NCBI GenBank assembly: GCA_958477465.1
Contig: CAUEFX010000011.1
Span: 14,095-78,094 of the forward strand
Direction of reading: 5' to 3'
Source of the DNA: an uncultured Bacteroides sp.
Lineage (GTDB): Bacteria > Bacteroidota > Bacteroidia > Bacteroidales > Bacteroidaceae
Length of the DNA stretch: 64,000 nt
Under the pieces are notes generated by a model, which saw nothing but the letters and a program-made list of their open reading frames with translations, searched no databases and was not told the origin of the DNA. Both the position numbers and the translations under genes were made by a program. Each line of letters opens with the position of its first letter. Position 1 is the stretch's first letter. Below are positions 38,201-47,565 of this stretch, in pieces.

Positions 38201-38366
38201 CACTGGCACCGATGGTGGGTTCACCGCTTCCGTCTACTACAAGTCCTGTGATTGTTTTGTTTTGCGCAAATGCGCATAAGGTTACTGTAAAGGTAAAGAG
38301 CACAAACAGCACCTGACGCTTGAGCATACTCATAAAATATACTCTTTCTTTCTTCCTGTTTCTCAT
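35211..38366 (-). CDS. SusC-type TonB-dependent transporter, enzyme-less pair
   Basis: A 1051-residue protein. The signal peptide is the MLKRQVLFVLFTFTVTL segment, so the start could also be the ATG at 38333 or 38327. It has a carboxypeptidase-like domain (ITGLVVDGSGEPTIGASV), the SusC motif DEVVVVGYGVQKK, plug with NVRGVRSLSASNTPLYVVDG, and a C-terminal barrel ending FTIGLNVGF. It has no STN domain. It is transcribed away from the SusC gene at 38909. Confidence 0.93.
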   Translation of the reverse strand: MRNRKKERVYFMSMLKRQVLFVLFTFTVTLCAFAQNKTITGLVVDGSGEPTIGASVLVKGTTNGIITDINGKFTLNGVPEVGIIQFSYIGYKTQEISVKNKTYLKVMLVEDNEMLDEVVVVGYGVQKKSDVTGAMIRIGSEELNSRPVANAFEAMQGKAAGVDIVSNERPGEVGTINVRGVRSLSASNTPLYVVDGIPLMSNSGIETLNPQDIESIDVLKDASATAIYGSRGANGVIQVTTKSGKDGKRTLNYSGTVTIENLQDYSEMMNSAEYIDWRRWSYYYLNPSKYPRGDQPTKENDYEIFLGATDPTAWKNIEKGWAGGGWDGSRVPNTDWCDMVTQTGITHEHTLSASGGTDEINGYASIGYLDNEGTVKGQSYTRYTTKLNLDLKPTKWFNLGLNINGTFSEQQYGSSASSVGQLIKGMPSNLYAASTSLFPYASPYDEDGNRIEYPGGDDKVKNVMNEWNNSQNERRMLRAIGNMYAQLDLGEIYVPLKGLKYRFNFGPDFRYYRNGTFRNEESISSEGKNRTSLSNQSDFSWTLDNLIFYNKEFGKHSVGVTLLQSATGYHYEKSSMAAEGIPLESAKWNALSKENVPLLDDWNSGLIEKQLLSYMFRVNYDYNNKYLLTVSGRWDGASQLAEGNKWAFFPSAALGWRLDQEEFLKDVSWLNQLKFRLGVGVTGNSAIDPYQTKGAIVSLYYPFGSTLAPGYAASEPLIKDGAVAMANKNLSWEKTMQYNIGLDYSILNGRISGVLDFYTSRTTDLLMAMTIPSLNGYTNTYANVGKTSNIGVDITLNTVNVKTRDFEWSTNINVAWQKDKIDELANGKEDDINNNWFIGQALGVIYGYECGGLWKEEDAAEMSKFNAKGHSFQAGMVRPVDQNGDYKIDPNDDRVIIGHTRPRWTFGMTNTFTFKNFDLSVMMYGRFDYMVDTGGEWQGGRYMQRKINYYNENNKNAEYQKPIYNIGGGDPYYRIVGYKNGSFLKVRNISLGYTFPRTLIKKWNFSNLKVFVQAKNPGRIFSNIDFLELDASQAFTSTWNRGFTIGLNVGF

Positions 38367-38429
38367 AGAATAAATCTTGGTTTATAATTAATTTAAAATA
38401 GCGTTTCCGAACACGGTGCCCTACCGCGA

Positions 38430-38437
38430 CAAAAGTA
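38430..38437 (-). promoter_or_regulatory. Putative minus-7 box of the minus-strand SusC gene
   Basis: On the minus strand the sequence is TACTTTTG, a match to TAnnTTTG, 63 bp before the ATG at 38366. No clear minus-33 box. Confidence 0.4.
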
Positions 38438-38583
38438 TCGGTTCTAAAAACATTACAGAATAACTGTTTTGATATTAAATATGCTTTTTTTGCTATAAAT
38501 GAACAAAATAGGAGAGAATATCGAATTGCCGGCAGACTAAACAATGATATATACATTCGGAATAAAGGCATCGTTTAACGGTA

Positions 38584-38677
38584 ATTCAAAAGACGTACCG
38601 GTTTTACTCCGCTGGAATATCGCTCTTTTGGACGCGAAACGGACATCCAGAAGGAAGAAAACGATTAAATCAAAAAG
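38584..38677 (+). repeat. 94-bp direct repeat, copy 2
   Basis: Matches 31047-31140 at 89 of 94 positions in the same orientation. With copy 1 it flanks the ATPase and the minus-strand SusC/SusD pair (7.4 kb between the copies). Confidence 0.9.
38585..38668 (+). pseudogene. Remnant of an AraC gene (last 27 codons plus stop)
   Basis: Reads FKRRTGFTPLEYRSFGRE and on to a stop at 38666-38668, identical to the end of the AraC protein at 30205 except one Gly to Glu. The rest of the gene is missing. Silent third-base changes in an otherwise intact frame indicate that it came from a related, functional AraC gene rather than from slow decay in place. Confidence 0.88.
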
Positions 38678-38817
38678 GGCAGTTGAAAATCAAAATGATT
38701 ATTAACTGCCTCTTTCCCTGCTATTTCATGACTTAAAAAGCACAGACTCCCTGGAATAAAATCAAAAATGGGAGTGTTTATGCCAAAAGATGTATATCCA
38801 TAGATTATAAGCCCTTT

Positions 38818-38825
38818 TATCTTTG
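38818..38825 (+). promoter_or_regulatory. Putative minus-7 box of the plus-strand SusC gene
   Basis: TATCTTTG matches TAnnTTTG and lies 83 bp before the ATG at 38909. The AraC remnant ends 150 bp upstream of it. Confidence 0.5.
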
Positions 38826-38908
38826 CAGATGTAAACTCCGTGTTCGATAACAGACATCCTTTGTTGAACTTGAATTTATTTATCAATCAAATTATATATT
38901 AATAATCT

Positions 38909-41900
38909 ATGAGAATCTTACGCAAAAACCTCAGCTTATTGATGCTTCTGTTAATAAGCTGTCCTCTAAGTGTTTTCGCTCAGAACAAGACGATCTCCGG
39001 TACGGTCCGTGATGCGATGGACGTGGTGATTGGTGCTTCTGTGACTGTGAAAGGCAACAACTCTGTCGGTACGATTACCGATATTGATGGTAATTTTAAA
39101 CTCTCGGTACCTGCTTCTGCCAAGGAGTTGCTTGTTTCATTTGTAGGCTATGACAATCAGACTGTCTCAATCGGCAGCAAGACTCATTTTGATATTACAT
39201 TAAAAGAGTCCAGTGTGATGTTGGACGAAGTCGTGGCAATCGGTTATGCGAAAGTAAAACGTAGAGATCTTACGGGGGCCACCTCTTCTGTTTCAGCGGG
39301 AGAATTGGCAGCTGTGCCTGCAATGACTGCGGCACAGGCATTACAAGGTAAGGCGGCCGGTGTTAATATTGTTACGGCAGGCGGTGCGCCGGGTGCAAAG
39401 GTTGAAGTTACAGTGCGTGGTGGGACATCTATTACACAAAGTACTAAACCGCTCTATATCGTTGATGGCTTTGAGATGGAAGATGCACTTACGAATATTG
39501 ACGTTAACGATATTGAAAGTATTGACATTCTGAAAGATGCTTCTTCTACGGCAATCTATGGAGCGCGTGGTTCTAACGGCATTATTTTGATCACGACCAA
39601 ATCGGGTAAAAAAGGTAAGACTCAGGTAACCTATAATACTTACTTCTCATTTGACAAGCTTTCCAAAAAACTGGATGTGATGTCTAATGCCGAAGAGTTC
39701 GTGAAATATCAGTATGAGTTGGCTGCACTTCAGGGAGGATTGGCTAACTACAGCAATGTTTTCGATAATAGTTTAGGGGTAGATACTCCCGATTTCTATA
39801 CAGGTGCTTATAGCCGTATCAGCGATCGCTATGCCGGAGTTTCTACACTTGATTGGCAAGATGAAGTTTTCGGTGGTTCTGCTTTGACTCAGTCTCATAA
39901 TGTTAATGTTACGGCCGGTACAGAGAAAACTCAGGTGATGTTGAGCTATAACTTCAACGGACAGGATGGGTTATTGGTCAATCACGGTATGAAGAAAAGC
40001 TCTTTTCGCGCTAAAGTAAATTCTGAACTCTATAAAGGTGTCCGTGTAGATGTAAATACGATGTTCTCCAATAATTCGGTTGATGGCGGTGGCACTTATT
40101 CCGGTATGAAGAATGTGCTGCTCCAGCCGATTATCGGTGGAACACTCTTTACTCAGGATGAATTGCTGCATACACAGACTTATCCGGATTTCTCTGCTTT
40201 GGATGCCAGTTTCGATACAGCCAATCCGCTTGTGCAAAATGAGGCTTCCACTTCCAGAAAACGTTCCCGTATTTATACCGTTAATGCTGGTCTCGAAATA
40301 GACATTCTGAAATATTTCACTTGGCGTACAGCCGGTAGTTATACCTGGACAAATTCTAAATCTACTTCATTCGCAGATGAAAATTCCACTTCATACCTGA
40401 TGGACCAGAATACAGGCATGAATGGTAGTATTGAAAACAAAGAGTCTTATAAATGGCAAATCACCAACACCTTGAACTACAGTCAGACATTTGCTAAAAA
40501 ACATAAGCTGAATGTCTTATTGGGGCAGGAAGTAACTTATTCAGAATCTGAAGGAAATAAAATGGAACTTACCAAATTTCCTTATCCTAACGTCTTTGGG
40601 TTGGATAAAATTGATAACGCTACCGTAAAATCAAAAAAGGTGACTCACTCGCGTAATGGCATTGTTTCTGCTTTCGCACGTGTAAATTATTCCTTTGATG
40701 AGCGTTATCTGTTGACTGGTACGGTTCGTGGTGACGGGTCTTCCAGATTTGCAAAAGGTAATAAATGGGGCGTATTTCCATCAGCCTCAGGAGCATGGCG
40801 CATTTCGGAAGAAAGTTTCTGGAAAGATAATAAGGTAGCAGATGTTGTCAATAGTTTTAAATTGCGTGTAGGTTATGGTACGACAGGTAATTGTAACATC
40901 AGTGATTATATGTATGTTACCTCTTTCAAAGAATCTGATTATCCGATGAATAGCATTGTTGGCTCTCCTGTTTATGTTATAGATGATACTTTGGGAAACA
41001 AAAAGTTGAAATGGGAGACTATGCGTTCTACTAACATTGGTTTGGATTTGTCTCTTTTCAATAGCCGCTTGAATATTACTGCAGAATGGTATAATAATCA
41101 GGTCAATGATTTGCTGCTGAAGTGTGTGATCCCTTCTTCAACCGGTTATAAGTACCAGTATCAGAATATCGGTAAGATTCGTAATCAGGGTTGGGAATTT
41201 TCAATCAACACCGTAAATGTACAGACAAAGGATTTTCGTTGGACCAGTGATTTAAATCTGGCTTTCAACCGTTCAAAGGTTCTTTCTTTGGAAAATGGAA
41301 TCGAGAGCAAAACTTTCTCTGTTGGTAGCAATCGTTCGGGCATGGTGAACTATTATGCAAAAGTAGGTGATGGCTTGGGGGATATGTACGGTTACATTTA
41401 TGAAGGTGTTTATACCACGGATGACTTTGTTCAGGGCACAGACGGAAAACTGGCCCTGAAAGAGGGTATTGTCAGACCGGAAAAAGGAACACCGCAACCG
41501 GGTGACATCAAGTTTGCAGCGAATGATGTGGATGAAGATGGCAACCCTCAGTTCACCAAAAAAGAGACAAAGATTGGTAATGGTACCCCTGACTGTATCG
41601 GAGGATTCAATAACACGTTTAATTATCGTGGATTCGACTTGAGTATTTTCATGAAATTTTCTATTGGCAATGATGTCTACAATGCTACAAAACACAGTAT
41701 GAGTCCTTATGCTGCTTTCCAGAATGTACCTGTCGAATTCGGTGATCACTATTATCACCTGATCGATCCGCAGACGGGCAAACAAGCCACGACTTTGGAA
41801 CGTTACAAAGAGCTGAACCCGAATGAGTCTTCTGCAACATGGAATTTAGGTAAAACGAATTCCAGTTATATCACTTATCCTTCTTCTTATTATGTGGAAG

Positions 41901-42151
41901 ACGGCTCTTATCTGCGTATTGCACAAGTGACACTGGGGTATACATTGCCTAAGGTATGGCTGAAGAAGCTTATGATTTCTAATGCCCGTCTTTACTTTAC
42001 TGCCAATAATCTGGCAACGATTACCGGCTATTCGGGCTATGATCCTGAGGTGTCTGCCGCTAATGATGAGGTGGTTTGTACTCCGGGATATGATAGTTCT
42101 ACTTATCCGCGTTCAAGAAGTTATGTCATTGGTCTTAACTTAACATTCTAA
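38909..42151 (+). CDS. SusC-type TonB-dependent transporter, PUL 2
   Basis: A 1080-residue protein with signal peptide ending VFAQ. It has a carboxypeptidase-like domain (ISGTVRDAMDVVIGASV), SusC motif DEVVAIGYAKVKRRDLTGA, plug (VTVRGGTSITQSTKPLYIVDG) and barrel ending YVIGLNLTF. It imports the oligosaccharide made at the surface. The SusD gene starts 11 bp after its stop. The genes at 44542, 47602 and 49880 on the same strand complete the locus. Confidence 0.94.
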   Translation: MRILRKNLSLLMLLLISCPLSVFAQNKTISGTVRDAMDVVIGASVTVKGNNSVGTITDIDGNFKLSVPASAKELLVSFVGYDNQTVSIGSKTHFDITLKESSVMLDEVVAIGYAKVKRRDLTGATSSVSAGELAAVPAMTAAQALQGKAAGVNIVTAGGAPGAKVEVTVRGGTSITQSTKPLYIVDGFEMEDALTNIDVNDIESIDILKDASSTAIYGARGSNGIILITTKSGKKGKTQVTYNTYFSFDKLSKKLDVMSNAEEFVKYQYELAALQGGLANYSNVFDNSLGVDTPDFYTGAYSRISDRYAGVSTLDWQDEVFGGSALTQSHNVNVTAGTEKTQVMLSYNFNGQDGLLVNHGMKKSSFRAKVNSELYKGVRVDVNTMFSNNSVDGGGTYSGMKNVLLQPIIGGTLFTQDELLHTQTYPDFSALDASFDTANPLVQNEASTSRKRSRIYTVNAGLEIDILKYFTWRTAGSYTWTNSKSTSFADENSTSYLMDQNTGMNGSIENKESYKWQITNTLNYSQTFAKKHKLNVLLGQEVTYSESEGNKMELTKFPYPNVFGLDKIDNATVKSKKVTHSRNGIVSAFARVNYSFDERYLLTGTVRGDGSSRFAKGNKWGVFPSASGAWRISEESFWKDNKVADVVNSFKLRVGYGTTGNCNISDYMYVTSFKESDYPMNSIVGSPVYVIDDTLGNKKLKWETMRSTNIGLDLSLFNSRLNITAEWYNNQVNDLLLKCVIPSSTGYKYQYQNIGKIRNQGWEFSINTVNVQTKDFRWTSDLNLAFNRSKVLSLENGIESKTFSVGSNRSGMVNYYAKVGDGLGDMYGYIYEGVYTTDDFVQGTDGKLALKEGIVRPEKGTPQPGDIKFAANDVDEDGNPQFTKKETKIGNGTPDCIGGFNNTFNYRGFDLSIFMKFSIGNDVYNATKHSMSPYAAFQNVPVEFGDHYYHLIDPQTGKQATTLERYKELNPNESSATWNLGKTNSSYITYPSSYYVEDGSYLRIAQVTLGYTLPKVWLKKLMISNARLYFTANNLATITGYSGYDPEVSAANDEVVCTPGYDSSTYPRSRSYVIGLNLTF

Positions 42152-42162
42152 ATTTAAGCATT

Positions 42163-44244
42163 ATGAAAAAGAGATTATTCAATACGAAAAAGATATTAGT
42201 CGTTTTATCTGTAATGGCACTCTCCATGGGAATGATGTCATGTGCGGACTGGCTCGAAATGCCTTCTTATACATCGGCCGACTCTGAAACGGCATTTAAA
42301 AATGAAGAAGCTGCCGAATTATTCGTGACAGGTTGTTATCGGGGGATTATTCCTACCGAAATGATCTATCAGTTGATGGCAGGGGAAACTGTAACTCACT
42401 CCAGTGAGGACGGCACTACTAACAATGGAAAGTATAATATTTGTAACTGGCTTTATGATTCAACCTCTCCTTATACTGTAACTACGCTTTATAATGAAGA
42501 GTACAGTGCTATTGAGTCAACTAATATTGCTATCAAGAATCTGAATATGATGCCGGAGACTACCAAGCGTAATTTCTTGTTAGGTGAAGCACTTGCATTG
42601 CGTGCTTTTGCCTATCTTAACCTGATTAGTATTTATGGGGATGTTCCTGCAATTTGGCAACCTCTGGAAGATATGGATCCGGATGATGAAGCGACTTTCT
42701 ATCCGAAACGTACGTCTCGTGATGTTATTTATGATCGTATCGTATCGGACTTGCAAGTTGCGGCAGATTATATGCCGTGGTTTGAAGATAGTGGTTTTGC
42801 AACTACCGAGCGTTTAACCAAGCAGAGCACTTTGGCACTGTTGGCACGTGTGGCTCTTTATGCCGGGGGGTATTCATTACGTTGGAATCTTGAAACGAAC
42901 GATCCTGCCACATTGAAAGTTTCCCGTCGCAGCGATGAAGCGCGTGTACGCGAACTCTATCAGATTGCCGATAAAGCTTGTAACGCTATCATAGAGCATG
43001 GGCAAAATTCATTGGTTCAGGCAGGAAGCGGAATGAGCGGTTTTCAGAATTTGTGGTACAATTACTGTCAGCGCAATTTGACCGGTTTGAATAAAGAAAT
43101 TCTTTTCAGCTTGGCGCAGTATGGAGCAACTACAAATTCGAGGTTTGGCTTGTATGCACATCCGGGTACAAGAGGCGGGACGTATGGTTCGCGTAAAGCG
43201 ATGCAGTTTATTTTACCTACTTACTATTTGTCTTTTGAAGAGGGGGATGCCCGTCGGGATGTGACTTGTACTTCTTACAGCATTTATTTTCTGGAAGGTG
43301 GCGCAAGCAGTGATACTTGGGTGGATGTAGGTACGACTTATTCATGTATCATGTCGGGTAAATTCCGTATTCCCTGGTGTGTGGCACCGGAATCTGATGC
43401 GACCAAACGTAATGTAAATATTCCTATCATACGTTACGCTGATGTATTACTGATGTATGCTGAAGCTCAGAACTATTTGAATGGTACTCCGACCCAACCA
43501 GCTAAGGATGCCTTAAAGGAAATCCGTGATCGTGCCGGAGTAGGGGCATTGCCGATACCTACTGATCCGCAGGAATTCGAGGATGCTTTGGCTCAGGAAC
43601 GTAAGTGGGAATTTGGAGGAGAACTTTCACTTCGTACAGATTTGATCCGTATGGGGCGTATCTCCAAAGAATTGGCTGCAACAAAGCAAGCAATGAAAGA
43701 TCTTTCGGACCGTAAGAACAAGTATACAGACGTGGCGGTATATCGTTTGTATAAGTTCCATAAAGATGCACAGACTTATGGTGATACTTTCTTGGCGATT
43801 GATTATATCGATCTGGTCGATGAGAATGAAATTGCAATCGCAAAAAATGTACCGACCGATAAGGCTGAGTATGATGCTTTTCAGGCAAAACTGGCTGAGA
43901 TTGTTCGTGCACACGGCATTGCAGTAAATACAGGTGATAAATGGTATCCAGTCAATATGTTTGAGGCCTATACCAGCACATTCAATGGCAATGCCCGTAA
44001 GGCTGTAGGCTTTGGCAAAGGTTTTAATGCGCTGCAAATCGGCAAGATTATTTATCAGAAGCCTACAGGCTCTGCAGAAAACGGAGGTAAATATCCTGAT
44101 TGGATTGAAGCGGCAGACGGTAGTGACGGCCTTTACTACGGTTATAAGGAAAACTGTTCGGAATTGTTGCCTTTTGCAGCCAAGTCTGCCGGTCATCCGT
44201 TGGTTGATAACCCGAATCTGACGCAGCACCCCGGATATAAATAA
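42163..44244 (+). CDS. SusD/RagB-like outer-membrane lipoprotein, PUL 2
   Basis: A 693-residue lipoprotein (MGMMSC, Cys 27). SusD features: GEALALRAFAYLNLISIYGDVPAIW, and the C-terminal part with IPIIRYADVLLMYAEAQNYL and QERKWEFGGELSLRTDLIRMG. It is longer than most SusD proteins. It works as the lid of the transporter encoded just upstream. Confidence 0.93.
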   Translation: MKKRLFNTKKILVVLSVMALSMGMMSCADWLEMPSYTSADSETAFKNEEAAELFVTGCYRGIIPTEMIYQLMAGETVTHSSEDGTTNNGKYNICNWLYDSTSPYTVTTLYNEEYSAIESTNIAIKNLNMMPETTKRNFLLGEALALRAFAYLNLISIYGDVPAIWQPLEDMDPDDEATFYPKRTSRDVIYDRIVSDLQVAADYMPWFEDSGFATTERLTKQSTLALLARVALYAGGYSLRWNLETNDPATLKVSRRSDEARVRELYQIADKACNAIIEHGQNSLVQAGSGMSGFQNLWYNYCQRNLTGLNKEILFSLAQYGATTNSRFGLYAHPGTRGGTYGSRKAMQFILPTYYLSFEEGDARRDVTCTSYSIYFLEGGASSDTWVDVGTTYSCIMSGKFRIPWCVAPESDATKRNVNIPIIRYADVLLMYAEAQNYLNGTPTQPAKDALKEIRDRAGVGALPIPTDPQEFEDALAQERKWEFGGELSLRTDLIRMGRISKELAATKQAMKDLSDRKNKYTDVAVYRLYKFHKDAQTYGDTFLAIDYIDLVDENEIAIAKNVPTDKAEYDAFQAKLAEIVRAHGIAVNTGDKWYPVNMFEAYTSTFNGNARKAVGFGKGFNALQIGKIIYQKPTGSAENGGKYPDWIEAADGSDGLYYGYKENCSELLPFAAKSAGHPLVDNPNLTQHPGYK

Positions 44245-44416
44245 ATTTGAATTCGATATAACGAATCGTGTTGCATTGCTTGAGGTGAACAGGTAAAAGA
44301 ATGCTTTTCCCAATTTATGCCTGCCAGTCCGCCTCTCGGACTCTCCCTCTTTCCCGAAAGGAAGGGAAATGTATCGGAACGATTGGCATGGTCGTGCATA
44401 GAAGCGTTTGCTTAAG

Positions 44417-44460
44417 GCATCTCTCTATTGTGAGACGTGCGTCTCACAATGGAGAGATGC
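44417..44460 (+). terminator. 21-bp hairpin between SusD and GH2 genes
   Basis: Arms 44417-44437 and 44440-44460 pair at 20 of 21 positions with a 2-nt loop. A second hairpin gagacg/cgtctc lies at 44476-44489. There is no T-run, so it may protect the upstream message or attenuate rather than end it. The remainder of the 297-bp gap (44245-44541) holds no gene. Confidence 0.65.
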
Positions 44461-44541
44461 GCGTTTCATAGTCAAGAGACGGTCGTCTCAGAGATGTGAG
44501 ACGATAACAGAACAAGTATCAAATATAGCTTATTATTCATC

Positions 44542-47382
44542 ATGAAACTTATCTTACCTTTCCTGTTTGCTTTCCTTTTTCTGACCATGTCTGCCCAGTC
44601 CACCTATCGGCAATACCTTTCAGGAGAAGGACTGAGCCACACGGTAATGTGGGACTTTTATTGTTCCGATGGGAATAACAGTCATCGTTGGAGTAAAATC
44701 GAAGTCCCTTCACAATGGGAGTTACAGGGTTTCGGAACGTATACTTACGGGCGTTGGTATAAGGAGAAAGGCGTGAAGAATCCCAGTATGGAAACCGGAA
44801 TTTACCGGCATTCTTTCAAAGTGCCTAAAATGTATAAGGATCATACGGTACGGATTGTTTTTGACGGGGTGATGACGGATGCGGAAGTATTTGTCAACGG
44901 TTCTCCTGCCGGTCCGGTTCATCAAGGTGGGTTTTATCGTTTTTCGTATGATATCACCGATTTGCTGAATGTGGGTGGAAAGAACAAGCTGGTAGTACGC
45001 GTCAATAAACATTCGGTAAATAAATCCGTCAATGCTGCCGAGCGCAAGGCCGACTGGTGGTTGTTTGGGGGAATTTATCGCCCGGTGTGGCTTGAGATTA
45101 AGCCCAAAGAACATATTGAAAGGATTGTAACCAATGCTTCTGCCGATGGAGAGCTGAAAGCGGATGTTTATTTGACCGGTGCTTGTCCAGGCTATCGGTT
45201 ATCCGCAGCAATCGCTTTTCCGGATGGTAGCAATAAGGGCGAAGAACAGTTCTTTACACTTGCAGATACCACTTCCATGTATCGGATAAATACCCGGTGG
45301 AAAGGTGTCCGTGTCTGGACTCCTGAGACTCCGAATCTCTACCTCCTTACCTTGAAACTGTTCGATGCTGAAGGTCGTACTCTCCATCAGTATCAAGAGC
45401 GTATCGGATTTCGTACGGTAGAATTCCGCCCTAAAGACGGGCTTTATGTCAATGGAGTGAAAATTGTGATGAAAGGTATCAACCGCCATTCATTTCACCC
45501 TGACGGTGGGCGTACCACAAATAAAGGAATCAGCATTCAAGATGTACTGCTGATAAAGGAAATGAATATGAATGCTGTCCGTTCCCATTATCCTCCGGAT
45601 ACTCATTTTCTGGACGCTTGCGATTCGTTGGGGCTTTTTGTGGTCGATGAATTGGCCGGTTGGCAAAATGCCTATGATACAACAGTGGGAAAGAAACTTT
45701 TGGAAGAGATGGTAGTCCGGGACGTCAATCACCCTTCTATTGTGCTTTGGAGTAATGGCAATGAAGGAGGGTGGAATACGGCACTCGATAAGTATTTTCC
45801 TTATTATGATCCCCAGCAACGTCACGTGATTCATCCGTGGGCTGACTTTAACGGACTGGATACGCATCATTATCCGGCCTATCTCACCGGTGTGGGGCGT
45901 TTTACAAACGGCTATGATGTGTTTATGCCTACTGAGTTCATGCATGGGCTATATGATCAGGGACATGGTGCCGGGCTGGAAGATTTCTGGGCAAACTACA
46001 CCTTGCATCCTCTCTTTGCCGGTGGTTTTATGTGGGCCTTTTCCGATGAGGCTGTGCGCCGTTCCGATCATAACGGGCAGTTGGATTCTGATAAGTTCAA
46101 TGCCCCTGATGGAATTGTTGGCCCTTATCGTGAGCGTGAAGGAAGTGTCTATACGGTACGTGAGGTATGGGCGCCCATACAGTTTCGCCAGCTCTACATC
46201 ACTCCCTCTTTTCGAGGAGAGTTTGCCGTAACCAATACTTATTTGTATACCAATCTGCGGGATTGCCGGATGAACTATCGTCTTTACCGGTATCCTTCAC
46301 CTTTACGGAAAGAAGCATTGTCCTGCTGTATCGATTCCGGTGAAGTTCATCTGCCGTTTTTGCGCCCCGGTGAAACAGGATATGCACGAATGCAGTTGCC
46401 TTCATGTTTTAGGGAAGCCGATGTATTGGAACTTGAGGCTTTCGGGCCGGATGAAAAGAGTATTTGTAGCTGGACATGGCCGGTGCGCTATGCCGGTGAT
46501 TACTTGAAACGTGAAATCCTTCATTCCGCTCCGAAACAAGAGGGGGCGTCTGTCTTTCAGGAACATGATTCATTGGTAACACTTTCGGCCAATGATGTCA
46601 CTGTTACTTTTCGTAAGGCAGATGCAACAATAGCTTGTATCCAAAAGGGAAAAGACGGAATGGAAGTTCCTCTGGCGAATGGCCCTCTATCTGTGGGTAT
46701 GAAAATGGAGTTTACCCGCTATACGGTCCGAATGGATCGTGAGGAAGCAGTTCTCTGTGCCCATTATCGGGGTGGGGTCGATTCTATCCAATGGCGTATG
46801 TCTCCTTCCGGCCTATTGTCGATGGATGCTGTTTTGCTGAACCGTGCATCCGGTGGAGGTGGGTTTGATGATGCGTTCATGGATGAGGCGGTATTTAACT
46901 TAGGGCTTACTTTTTCTTATCCCGAACAGGAGTGTACCGGTATGCGATGGTTGGGACGAGGCCCTTATCGTGTATGGAAGAATCGGGTGAAGGGGACGAA
47001 CTATGCTGTTTGGCAGAAAAACTACAATAACACGATCACCGGAGAAAGCTTTGAGAATCTTGTCTATCCGGAATTCAAAGGCTATCATGCAAATCTTTAT
47101 TGGGCCACGGTACAGCACCGGACGGCCTCTTTTACGGTATACTCCTCTACCGACGGGCTTTTCTTCCGTCTGTTTACTCCGGAAGAACCGGTCGGCCGGC
47201 AGAATGGAGTGAATACGATGCCTGATTTTCCGTCCGGAGATATCTCGTTTCTATTGGATATTCCGGCTATCCGTAGTTTCAAGCCCATATCGCAGCATGG
47301 TCCCCATAGCCAGCCTGGGATTGTGCGTATAAAGAAAGGAGATGAAGGACTACGTATCTGTTTGCTGTTCGATTTCCGATGA
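44542..47382 (+). CDS. Glycoside hydrolase family 2 enzyme (beta-galactosidase-like), exported
   Basis: A 946-residue exported protein (signal to MSAQS). Domain order: sugar-binding jelly roll (about 30-200), Ig-like domain (200-300), TIM barrel (300-590) and C-terminal beta domains including a Bgal small-chain-like part. The acid/base is E408 in WSNGNEGG and the nucleophile E465 in MPTEFMHG. GH2 members act as beta-galactosidase, mannosidase or glucuronidase. The presence of the C-terminal small-chain-like part favours a beta-galactosidase type, which is inference. Confidence 0.9.
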   Translation: MKLILPFLFAFLFLTMSAQSTYRQYLSGEGLSHTVMWDFYCSDGNNSHRWSKIEVPSQWELQGFGTYTYGRWYKEKGVKNPSMETGIYRHSFKVPKMYKDHTVRIVFDGVMTDAEVFVNGSPAGPVHQGGFYRFSYDITDLLNVGGKNKLVVRVNKHSVNKSVNAAERKADWWLFGGIYRPVWLEIKPKEHIERIVTNASADGELKADVYLTGACPGYRLSAAIAFPDGSNKGEEQFFTLADTTSMYRINTRWKGVRVWTPETPNLYLLTLKLFDAEGRTLHQYQERIGFRTVEFRPKDGLYVNGVKIVMKGINRHSFHPDGGRTTNKGISIQDVLLIKEMNMNAVRSHYPPDTHFLDACDSLGLFVVDELAGWQNAYDTTVGKKLLEEMVVRDVNHPSIVLWSNGNEGGWNTALDKYFPYYDPQQRHVIHPWADFNGLDTHHYPAYLTGVGRFTNGYDVFMPTEFMHGLYDQGHGAGLEDFWANYTLHPLFAGGFMWAFSDEAVRRSDHNGQLDSDKFNAPDGIVGPYREREGSVYTVREVWAPIQFRQLYITPSFRGEFAVTNTYLYTNLRDCRMNYRLYRYPSPLRKEALSCCIDSGEVHLPFLRPGETGYARMQLPSCFREADVLELEAFGPDEKSICSWTWPVRYAGDYLKREILHSAPKQEGASVFQEHDSLVTLSANDVTVTFRKADATIACIQKGKDGMEVPLANGPLSVGMKMEFTRYTVRMDREEAVLCAHYRGGVDSIQWRMSPSGLLSMDAVLLNRASGGGGFDDAFMDEAVFNLGLTFSYPEQECTGMRWLGRGPYRVWKNRVKGTNYAVWQKNYNNTITGESFENLVYPEFKGYHANLYWATVQHRTASFTVYSSTDGLFFRLFTPEEPVGRQNGVNTMPDFPSGDISFLLDIPAIRSFKPISQHGPHSQPGIVRIKKGDEGLRICLLFDFR

Positions 47383-47557
47383 TATTGTTATAATGACTAT
47401 TGCAAATCGTAACTTCTACGAGTTCTTAAAATACCACATTCTTTACGAGGACAATGTTTTGTAATCGATATTTGATGAATACAAGATAGTTTCCGTTACA
47501 GACAAATTGCATAGTATTTCAGTCACTATGTATAGACCGCTCTTACTCGTAAAAGCC

Positions 47558-47565
47558 TATCTTTG
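47558..47565 (+). promoter_or_regulatory. Putative minus-7 box before the lipoprotein enzyme gene
   Basis: TATCTTTG, 36 bp before the ATG at 47602. It suggests that this gene can be transcribed separately from the GH2 gene 219 bp upstream. Confidence 0.45.

Noticed and set aside
43627..44313. 228-codon minus-strand frame
   Set aside because: Antisense to the SusD gene of PUL 2; composition of a shadow frame.
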